Shown piece by piece: positions 1-5,295 of a DNA stretch of 12,462 bases. Position 1 is the first letter of the stretch. Every line of letters begins with the position of its first letter. Position numbers and translations under genes: made by a program. This DNA is from Treponema sp. GTDB taxonomy: Bacteria > Spirochaetota > Spirochaetia > Treponematales > Breznakiellaceae. The notes below the pieces were generated by a model, which was not told where the DNA came from, made no database searches, and saw only the letters and a list, made by a program, of their open reading frames with translations. The stretch is taken from the NCBI GenBank assembly GCA_031276685.1, contig JAISMQ010000055.1, positions 1-12,462 on the forward strand, read 5' to 3'.

Positions 1-1
1 C

Positions 2-229
2 ATTTTGGGGCAAGATAACTTTGGGAATTCCGCGTTTTTCCTGGATCTGCTGGGAAACCTTGCGGGCCGGGAAGATCAGATCTACGTTCAGGACAAGACC
101 CTGGGCTTTTCCAGGATGACCGTTACCGGGTTCCAGCTTAATGTCCTGGGCATTATCTTTATCGTCCTGATCCCCCTGGCGGTGCTGGTATCGGGGATCG
201 TGATCTGGCTGCGCCGCCGCCACAAATAG
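2..229 (+). CDS. GldG-like ABC transporter auxiliary protein, C-terminal end (partial)
   Basis: The reading frame is open from the left edge, so only the last 75 codons are present and the true start lies outside the window. The visible part has the typical end of GldG / ABC_transp_aux proteins: a segment in which a new domain closes with FFLDLLGNLAGRED, then a short stretch, then one hydrophobic span (about residues 47-67 of the fragment, LGIIFIVLIPLAVLVSGIVIW) and a basic stop-transfer tail RRRHK. In that family the large periplasmic part is held by this C-terminal helix beside an ABC-2 permease and an ATPase. The DUF4340 gene starts 12 bp after the stop, and its Shine-Dalgarno overlaps this stop codon, so the two are co-transcribed. 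The GldG/DUF4340 order is common in spirochaetes and Bacteroidetes. The transported substrate cannot be told from here. Confidence 0.8.
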   Translation: MLGQDNFGNSAFFLDLLGNLAGREDQIYVQDKTLGFSRMTVTGFQLNVLGIIFIVLIPLAVLVSGIVIWLRRRHK

Positions 230-234
230 GAAGG
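228..234 (+). promoter_or_regulatory. ribosome binding site of the DUF4340 gene
   Basis: AGGAAGG sits 7 nt before the ATG at 242 and begins inside the TAG stop of the preceding gene. This supports both the chosen start and translational linkage of the two genes. Confidence 0.75.
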
Positions 235-241
235 CCGCCTT

Positions 242-1678
242 ATGTCGAAAAAGCTCGTATTCATCATCGGCATGGTGATCCTGCTGGCTGCCCTGGGCCT
301 TACCCTGGTCTTGCTGCGGCGTGAAGCCCCGGTGACGGCCTCCGCGCTTCCGGAACTGCCCCCGGTGGAGTACCTTATCAACTACCGGGGCGAAGAATTC
401 GCCGGCCTTGCCTCCGTTACGGTACGCAACGACAAGGGGGAATTTTCGATTGTCCCCGGGGACCCTCCCTCTGTCTCCGGCTGGGAGTCCCTTATTACCA
501 GTACCTACCCCCTAAGCCGGATACTGGATGTCTGCGCGGGCCTTATATCCCAGAGCGTGGTCGCGGAGGACGCTGCGGATCTGTCGATCTACGGCCTTGA
601 CCGGGGCCGGGCGCGGGTGGAGATCAAAACCAACCGGGGCGATGAAACCACCCTGTACGTTGGTAACGAAGCGCCGGACAAGAGCAGCGTCTACGCCCGC
701 CTGGAGGGGAGTTCCCAGGTACACCAGGTGGGAAAGTGGGATACCGATAACCTTCTGCTGGGGCTTTTTGACTTTGTGGACAAAGAGGTAAGCCCCCCGC
801 TGTCGAACGATGAATCCGGCAGCTTTGAGTTTTCGGAAATTACCTTAGGCGGCACGGTGCGGCCGGACGGCCTTATCCGCGTTGTCCCCGCAGGCCCGGA
901 AGAGGCGGCCGTAAAAAGCCGTATCTCCAGCCTGTACCGGATCGTCAGCCCCGTGGAAGAATCCCTGAACATAGATAAGGGCCTCCCCATCCTCCAGGCC
1001 ATTCCGAATATCCAGGCCGATGCGGTAATAGCCCGCGTTTCCCGGCCGGAGGACCTTGCGCCCTACGGCCTCGACAAACCCTACTCCACCGCCGCCGTCA
1101 GCGGCACCCTGGGGCAGGGCCTGGGAGGGTTCGCCCTGCGGGCCTCCAGGGCCGACGCCGACGGCAACGTGTACATCTACCGGGAAGGATCCGAGCTGGT
1201 TTACCAGGTGGCCGCCTCCAAGCTTGCCTGGCTTACCACCAGTTGGTGGGATCTGATGGACAAGATGATCATCCTGCCCTTTATTGACGAAGTTGCGCGG
1301 GTAGAGGTGACCGGCCCCCGGCGGCGGGCGGCTTTTGATCTAAGCGGGCAGGAGGACGAGCTTAAGGTGGAAGCCGAAGGCGTTGTGCTGAATACCGACG
1401 ATTTCCGAAAGTTCTACCAGACGCTCCTCGGCGCCATTTACGACGAGTACGCCGAAGAGAAGATCCCCGCCGCTTCCGCGCCGGTTCTGGAGATTGTGTA
1501 TCACTACCGGAACGGGCAGACGACCGACCGGGTTTCCTTTTACCCTGCCGGTTCCCGCCGGGTTCTTAGCAGCTTGAACGGCCGCCGGCCCTTTTACACC
1601 TACGAAGCCTATGTTGAATGGGTTTTTAACGGGCTGGATTCGATTCTGCAGGGGAAAAAGGTGCAGCCCTACCTATAG
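242..1678 (+). CDS. DUF4340 domain-containing membrane-anchored protein
   Basis: This 478-residue protein has a short basic N-terminus (MSKK) and one hydrophobic anchor at about residues 5-25, which should leave the rest outside the cytoplasmic membrane. The exported part looks like two copies of the DUF4340 unit. The first runs from about residue 44 to 187 with YGLD at 117-120 followed by a strand-rich segment ending TTLYVG. The second runs from about 259 to 355 with YGLD at 275-278. Both end with a tract in which a Trp- or Phe-rich segment is followed by a charged loop (WDTDNLLLGLFDFVDKEV and TTSWWDLMDKMIILPFID). DUF4340 proteins usually follow a GldG-like gene in Gld-type ABC transporter operons, as here. 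The biochemical role of the family is not established. A part in an envelope transport or adhesion complex is an inference from context. Confidence 0.85.
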   Translation: MSKKLVFIIGMVILLAALGLTLVLLRREAPVTASALPELPPVEYLINYRGEEFAGLASVTVRNDKGEFSIVPGDPPSVSGWESLITSTYPLSRILDVCAGLISQSVVAEDAADLSIYGLDRGRARVEIKTNRGDETTLYVGNEAPDKSSVYARLEGSSQVHQVGKWDTDNLLLGLFDFVDKEVSPPLSNDESGSFEFSEITLGGTVRPDGLIRVVPAGPEEAAVKSRISSLYRIVSPVEESLNIDKGLPILQAIPNIQADAVIARVSRPEDLAPYGLDKPYSTAAVSGTLGQGLGGFALRASRADADGNVYIYREGSELVYQVAASKLAWLTTSWWDLMDKMIILPFIDEVARVEVTGPRRRAAFDLSGQEDELKVEAEGVVLNTDDFRKFYQTLLGAIYDEYAEEKIPAASAPVLEIVYHYRNGQTTDRVSFYPAGSRRVLSSLNGRRPFYTYEAYVEWVFNGLDSILQGKKVQPYL

Positions 1679-1696
1679 AAGTTTTCCCAAAGGGGC

Positions 1697-1725
1697 TTTC
1701 CCAAAGCCGGCCCGGTTTTGGGAAA
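1697..1725. repeat. strong inverted repeat (hairpin) before the GH130 gene
   Basis: TTTCCCAAAGCCGG at 1697-1710 and CCGGTTTTGGGAAA at 1712-1725 are complementary apart from one G-T pair, giving about a 12-bp stem with a 5-nt loop. A direct copy of the left arm, TTTCCCAAAG, lies just upstream at 1683-1692 and could pair with the same right arm. The hairpin lies 18 bp after the DUF4340 stop. No clean U-run follows, so it is either a weak terminator of the upstream operon, an mRNA-end stabiliser or a switch in front of the GH130 gene. Confidence 0.6.
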
Positions 1726-1730
1726 TGCTC

Positions 1731-1736
1731 TATAAT
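1731..1736 (+). promoter_or_regulatory. possible -10 box (TATAAT) of the GH130 gene
   Basis: A perfect TATAAT lies 28 bp before the chosen GH130 start, directly behind the inverted repeat at 1697-1725. No good -35 box is seen at the right distance, because that position falls inside the hairpin arms. A lone hexamer is weak evidence. Confidence 0.3.
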
Positions 1737-1750
1737 GAAGGCGGGGGGGC

Positions 1751-1756
1751 AAGGAG
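1751..1756 (+). promoter_or_regulatory. ribosome binding site that fixes the GH130 start
   Basis: AAGGAG lies 8 nt before the ATG at 1765. The longer in-frame start at 1735 has no such site and would place this Shine-Dalgarno inside the coding sequence, so 1765 is preferred. Confidence 0.7.
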
Positions 1757-1764
1757 CGATAATT

Positions 1765-2766
1765 ATGGGTATTTTAAGGAACGCGGCGCCGCTGCCGAAC
1801 ATTCCCTGGGAAGATCGCCCCCGTGACGGGGGCCGCGAAGAGCCGCTGTGGCGCTATTCAAAACACCCCGTGATCCCAAGGGATCTTACCCGGCGGTCCA
1901 ACAGTATTTTTAACAGCGCCGTGGTTCCCTTTAAGGGTGAATTTGCCGGGGTATTCCGCTGTGACGACACGTCCCGCCGCATGAACATTCACGCGGGGCG
2001 GAGCAGGGACGGGATCAACTGGACCATTGCCGATGATCCTATCCCCTTTATCAAAACCGATCCGAACCTTCCCGACTCGCAGTACAAGTACGACCCCCGC
2101 GTGGTTTTTGTGGAAGACCGCTGGTACCTTATCTGGTGCAACGGTTACTTCGGCCCCACCATCGGGCTGGGCTACACCTTCGACTTTGAAAAATTTTACC
2201 AGATGGAAAACATCCTTATGCCCTATAACCGGAACGGCGTCCTCTTCCCCCGGAAAATAGGAAACAACTACGCCCTGTACAGCAGGCCCAGCGATTCGGG
2301 CCATACCCCCTTTGGGGATATTGTGTATTCCGAAAGCCCGGACCTGGTGTACTGGGGCAGGCACCGCCACGTCATGTCCCCCGCCCCCTTTGACAAGAGC
2401 GCCTGGCAGTGTACCAAAATTGGCGCGGGGCCGGCGCCCATTGAAACCGCCGAAGGCTGGCTGCTTATCTACCACGGGGTGCTGACAAGCTGCAACGGCT
2501 TTGTGTATTCCTTCGGCGCCGCCCTCCTCGATCTGGACAAACCCTGGCAGGTAATTGCGCGGTCCCGGCCCTACCTTATCTCCCCGCAGGCCCCCTACGA
2601 GCTTGCGGGCGACGTGCCCAACGTTACGTTCCCCTGCGCCGCCCTGGTAGACGGGGATACCGGGAGGCTGGCAATTTACTACGGCTGCGCCGATACGGTA
2701 ACGGGCCTGGTGTTCGGTTTTGTCGACGAAGTGGCGGACTTTGTCAAACGGAATTCAATCGGCTAG
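1765..2766 (+). CDS. GH130 family glycoside phosphorylase (beta-mannoside phosphorylase type)
   Basis: This 333-residue cytoplasmic protein (no signal peptide) has the length and motifs of GH130, five-bladed beta-propeller enzymes that mostly cleave beta-mannosidic bonds with phosphate and release mannose 1-phosphate. The proposed catalytic acid is D110 in YDPRV. R156 (YNR), R174 (YSRP) and H237 (IYHGV) match in identity and exact spacing the residues I recall from a gut mannosyl-glycan phosphorylase (D104, R150, R168, H231), where the last three hold phosphate. Hydrolytic GH130 members lack this basic set, so a phosphorylase is favoured. KIGAGPAP (218-225) and GWLLIYHGV (231-239) are also family hallmarks. 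The exact substrate (mannobiose, longer mannan, mannosyl-glucose or an N-glycan core) cannot be settled from sequence alone. No sugar transporter or other glycosidase is adjacent, which is unusual for the family. It converges on the receiver gene. Confidence 0.85.
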   Translation: MGILRNAAPLPNIPWEDRPRDGGREEPLWRYSKHPVIPRDLTRRSNSIFNSAVVPFKGEFAGVFRCDDTSRRMNIHAGRSRDGINWTIADDPIPFIKTDPNLPDSQYKYDPRVVFVEDRWYLIWCNGYFGPTIGLGYTFDFEKFYQMENILMPYNRNGVLFPRKIGNNYALYSRPSDSGHTPFGDIVYSESPDLVYWGRHRHVMSPAPFDKSAWQCTKIGAGPAPIETAEGWLLIYHGVLTSCNGFVYSFGAALLDLDKPWQVIARSRPYLISPQAPYELAGDVPNVTFPCAALVDGDTGRLAIYYGCADTVTGLVFGFVDEVADFVKRNSIG

Positions 2767-2768
2767 CA

Positions 2769-2792
2769 GCCTGGCGCGCCGCCTGGCGTGCC
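2769..2792. repeat. 12-bp tandem repeat forming a hairpin between convergent genes
   Basis: GCCTGGCGCGCC (2769-2780) is repeated with one change as GCCTGGCGTGCC (2781-2792). GGCGCGCC at 2773-2780 can pair with GGCGTGCC at 2785-2792 over 8 bp with a GCCT loop, one pair being G-U. It fills the 30-bp gap between the GH130 stop and the receiver stop, so a bidirectional terminator is possible, although neither side has a U-run. Confidence 0.45.
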
Positions 2793-2796
2793 GCCT

Positions 2797-3183
2797 TCAA
2801 ACCGCCCCCAGCGCGGATTCGATCGTGTCCCGCAGAAGCCGGGGGTTAACCGGCTTTACCACGTAACCCGCCGCGCCTGCGGCGGCGGCCCGTGCGATAA
2901 AATCTTCCGCCGCGTGGGATGTAACAAAAATAACGGGGATGCCCTTTAGATCGGGGCGTTCGGCGTTGTTTTTGACCGCGTCCAGAAATTCAAAGCCGGA
3001 CATTTCCGGCATTTCAACGTCAAGCAGAATAAGATCGACCTTGACGGTGTTCAGCATCGCAAGGGCGCTTTTTGCCGACTTGCTAAGCCGCATGTCAAAG
3101 TCTTCCTGCAAAATACCTCTGATCGCGGCAAGGTTAACCGGCATATCGTCCACCGCCAGTATGATCCGCTTGTTTTCCGTCAT
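2797..3183 (-). CDS. single-domain response regulator (CheY-like receiver)
   Basis: The 128-residue protein is a complete receiver domain with no output domain. Visible key residues are the acidic pair D12-D13 (VDDMP), the phospho-acceptor D55 (LILLDVEMP), the switch threonine T88 (FVTS) and K110-P111 (YVVKPV). VDDMPVNL and the VEMPEMSG loop are closer to receivers found alone or in hybrid kinases (PatA/PleD-like) than to the chemotaxis CheY that acts on the motor. It probably passes a signal by protein contact or acts as a phosphate sink. It is the last gene of a three-gene minus-strand cluster. It begins 13 bp after the radical SAM stop with only a G-rich, poor Shine-Dalgarno, so coupled translation is likely. 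No partner histidine kinase is in the window. Confidence 0.93.
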   Translation of the reverse strand: MTENKRIILAVDDMPVNLAAIRGILQEDFDMRLSKSAKSALAMLNTVKVDLILLDVEMPEMSGFEFLDAVKNNAERPDLKGIPVIFVTSHAAEDFIARAAAAGAAGYVVKPVNPRLLRDTIESALGAV

Positions 3184-3196
3184 GGGTCGCCCCCCG

Positions 3197-4390
3197 TTAG
3201 TAGCCCTTTATTTTTTTCCCGAACAACATGTTCTGGTAGCACCGCAGGCAGCCGGGGAACATACCCCCCCTGCATGAGCGGATGGTTTTGCGGAAGCGGT
3301 TGGCCCGGTCGCCGTTGTAAATTTCCGCAAAGGATCGCTCTTTAATATTCCCCAAAATATAATCCGGGTAATCGGCGCAAAAATGCACATCGCCGTTGTA
3401 ATTGATATTGGCCTGGCACCAGGGGACAATACAGTTGTTCCGTACCGGGGTTTCCAGGTCCGCGTAGTAGGTGTGGGTTTTTTCCGGGTTCAGGGCGGGC
3501 ACCGTGATAATGGGGTGGCCGTAATCGTTCCTGTGCAGATCCCGCAGAACGGCATGCAGGCGCCTCCCGTCAATACCGTTGTTGTACCCCGTGTTGTAAC
3601 CGGCAAGGCAGTCAATATCGGTGTCCAGCTTTTCCTTCATGAACCGGCGCTGGGCCGCAATAATGTTGTCGTTGGTGTAGGTGCCCATGTTAAAGATATG
3701 CAGATCCAGGTTGAACTCCCTGGTGGCCTCCGCAAGGCGGCCCAGGTCCAGGTAATTCTGGTTGGTCACGGTGGTTACAATCCCCATGACGGGGCAAACG
3801 GAATTCTGTTTTTTCTTTTCCCGGTTAATGGCCTTGAAACCCCTGACCACCCGCTCGTAGGATCCCTTTCCCCGCATAAAATCGTTGGTTTCCTCAAAAG
3901 CGTCCAGCGAAACAAAAATAGTACTCCACTTGTCGCGGACAATTTGTTCCGCCCTCTGTTCCAGCAGGGTCCCGTTGGTGTTCACGCTGACGTAAAGGCC
4001 CCTGTCGACCATGTATTTGGCCAGGGGCATCAGATCCGGGTACAGGAACGGTTCCCCGCCCCAGATGTACGATACCGGACGCAGGGGGGCTATCTCGTCT
4101 ATCAGTTCCTTGTATCGATGCAGCGGAACGATTTTTTTCGCCTCCTCCGTAATATCGCGATCCTTCATGATCCCGCGGTCCCCCCATTGGCCGCACATTC
4201 TGCAGCGCAGATTGCACAGGGGGGTAATCTTAAAATACACCAAACAGAGGTTGTTCATGTGGTTGTAATTGTAGTCCCTTCTGGGGGAGATCCGCGATTT
4301 GCCCATTTTTATGAATCCCCAGCACATTTTTACAGAAAGGAACAAATTCTTGCCGAAAAGAAGCGGCACGACCGAATAATTTTTTTTCAT
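3197..4390 (-). CDS. radical SAM/SPASM domain protein
   Basis: The 397-residue protein has the radical SAM cluster motif CNLRCRMC (C59, C63, C66), which binds the [4Fe-4S] cluster that cleaves S-adenosylmethionine. It also has the GGEP motif at 111-114 and the VSLDA strand (160-164). Its C-terminal third holds a SPASM-type cysteine set: C320, C325, then G333 in the C-x7-G-x4-C pattern ending at C338, then C373, C381 and C384. That is enough for one auxiliary Fe-S cluster but short of the full two-cluster SPASM pattern. Members modify peptides or proteins, sugars or cofactors, and the substrate here is unknown. It lies 23 bp after an exported tandem CBM48-like protein and 13 bp before a receiver. 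No Shine-Dalgarno is seen at the start. M22 and M29 are alternative starts, and an A8 run follows the ATG. GC content at this 5' end is lower than in the neighbours. Confidence 0.88.
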   Translation of the reverse strand: MKKNYSVVPLLFGKNLFLSVKMCWGFIKMGKSRISPRRDYNYNHMNNLCLVYFKITPLCNLRCRMCGQWGDRGIMKDRDITEEAKKIVPLHRYKELIDEIAPLRPVSYIWGGEPFLYPDLMPLAKYMVDRGLYVSVNTNGTLLEQRAEQIVRDKWSTIFVSLDAFEETNDFMRGKGSYERVVRGFKAINREKKKQNSVCPVMGIVTTVTNQNYLDLGRLAEATREFNLDLHIFNMGTYTNDNIIAAQRRFMKEKLDTDIDCLAGYNTGYNNGIDGRRLHAVLRDLHRNDYGHPIITVPALNPEKTHTYYADLETPVRNNCIVPWCQANINYNGDVHFCADYPDYILGNIKERSFAEIYNGDRANRFRKTIRSCRGGMFPGCLRCYQNMLFGKKIKGY

Positions 4391-4413
4391 CAGTACTAAG
4401 TATTGATGACAAT

Positions 4414-5172
4414 TTATTCAATTACCACTTCGGAAGCGATATTTCCCTCTCTGGTGTAGGCGCGGCGGAAATTGTAGGGATCGAGGAAACGTTCGCCCCG
4501 GTGGAAGAACAGGTACTGGTAGGTCCCCGGCGGCAGGGGGAGGCTGAGCGTGTAGGTTCCTTCGGGGTATTCGCGCAGTTCGTACATAAAGGGGTCCCAA
4601 CTGTTAAAACTGCCCGCCACGGTAACCAGTTCCCCCGGCGGCCCTGTAAACGAAAAATACATCCCCCCCTTGGGGTTTTCGTGGAGGACCCGGTTTTTTT
4701 CGACATGCGGCAGGACCACCAGGGAATTGGTGATCCCCGTGGCCCCGTTCCGGCGGCTTACGGGGTTGGCCGGGTCCGTGGTCCAAAGGCCGTCAATGAC
4801 CAGGCGGTACTCTATCTCCTCAAGGCCCTCCGGCGCCTGGTACACGTAAAAGAGGAGCCCCGAATCTATGTAGGGGTCCGGGACCTTTTTTCCCGGCGGA
4901 ATGGGCGCGTCCAGGGGGTCCTGGGTCAGCAAAAGCTGCCGCATCCAGTGAACCTGGGCGAATCCTTCCGCCGCCAGCGCGACCCCCACCCGGCGGTGGC
5001 TGGAAGTCGCGGTAAAGATCACCGCGTCCTCAAAGATCTGCGGCCCCGCTGTTTTTGGCAGGCCCAGAAGCCGGTCAAAAAATTCGGGGGACTCCAGATC
5101 CGCGCCCATAAGGGGCAGGGCAAGGAACGCGAAAAGAACAAGCGGCCCGGCTGCTTTCTTTTTGGTCTTCAT
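4414..5172 (-). CDS. exported protein with tandem glycogen-binding-like (CBM48/E-set) domains
   Basis: The start at 5172 is chosen because it gives a textbook signal peptide (MKTKKK, hydrophobic core 9-21, likely cut after LMGA at 24). A longer GTG start at 5199 would bury it. The mature part looks like two immunoglobulin-like early-set domains. The first (about 48-155) is degenerate and ends with YRLVIDGLWTTDPANP. The second (about 168-250) is a clear AMPK/CBM48 unit: VTVAGSFNSWDP (183-194), then LPPGTYQYLFFHRGERFLDP (213-232). Such domains bind alpha-glucans in AMPK-beta, pullulanases and branching enzymes, but here there is no catalytic domain and the protein is exported, so it may bind a glycan or simply use the fold for protein contacts. 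It is first in a cluster with a radical SAM enzyme and a receiver, and diverges from the flcA-like gene across a region with two flagellar-type promoter motifs. Confidence 0.85.
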   Translation of the reverse strand: MKTKKKAAGPLVLFAFLALPLMGADLESPEFFDRLLGLPKTAGPQIFEDAVIFTATSSHRRVGVALAAEGFAQVHWMRQLLLTQDPLDAPIPPGKKVPDPYIDSGLLFYVYQAPEGLEEIEYRLVIDGLWTTDPANPVSRRNGATGITNSLVVLPHVEKNRVLHENPKGGMYFSFTGPPGELVTVAGSFNSWDPFMYELREYPEGTYTLSLPLPPGTYQYLFFHRGERFLDPYNFRRAYTREGNIASEVVIE

Positions 5173-5219
5173 ATATGCTGGCAGTCTGCTGTGTACCACG
5201 CGCTGAACTGCTGGTACTA

Positions 5220-5247
5220 TAATCGGCTTATGCGCCGTGGTTGTTTA
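5220..5247 (-). promoter_or_regulatory. candidate sigma-28 (FliA-type) promoter towards the CBM48/radical SAM/receiver cluster
   Basis: Read on the minus strand, TAAA (5247-5244), a 16-nt gap and GCCGATTA (5227-5220) match the sigma-28 consensus TAAA-N15-GCCGATAA at 11 of 12 positions with a spacer one longer than usual. Transcription would begin near 5212 and give a leader of about 40 nt before the ATG at 5172. The match to the consensus is seen directly. Activity is inferred. Confidence 0.5.
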
Positions 5248-5254
5248 TACATCT

Positions 5255-5281
5255 TAACGCCATGTTGCCTTTAGCCGATAC
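5255..5281 (+). promoter_or_regulatory. candidate sigma-28 (FliA-type) promoter towards flcA
   Basis: TAAC (5255-5258), a 15-nt gap and GCCGATAC (5274-5281) match the sigma-28 consensus at 10 of 12 positions with exact spacing. The predicted start of the transcript, near 5289, leaves only about 7 nt before the ATG and would cut into the GGAG ribosome site at 5288-5291. The promoter would therefore make an almost leaderless message, which lowers confidence. Confidence 0.4.
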
Positions 5282-5295
5282 ATAAACGGAGTACT

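Noticed and set aside
3383..4399. 338-residue plus-strand open frame opposite the radical SAM gene
   Set aside because: It is a codon-bias shadow. The minus strand carries the intact CxxxCxxC motif and SPASM cysteines, and the plus frame shows no recognisable domain.
5218..5223. TATAAT on the plus strand as a housekeeping promoter for flcA
   Set aside because: No -35 box at a suitable distance, and it overlaps the stronger minus-strand GCCGATTA match. It cannot be excluded as a secondary promoter.
4501..5274. 257-residue plus-strand open frame opposite the CBM48 gene
   Set aside because: No domain, no ribosome site, and it overlaps a minus-strand gene with signal peptide and CBM48 motifs.
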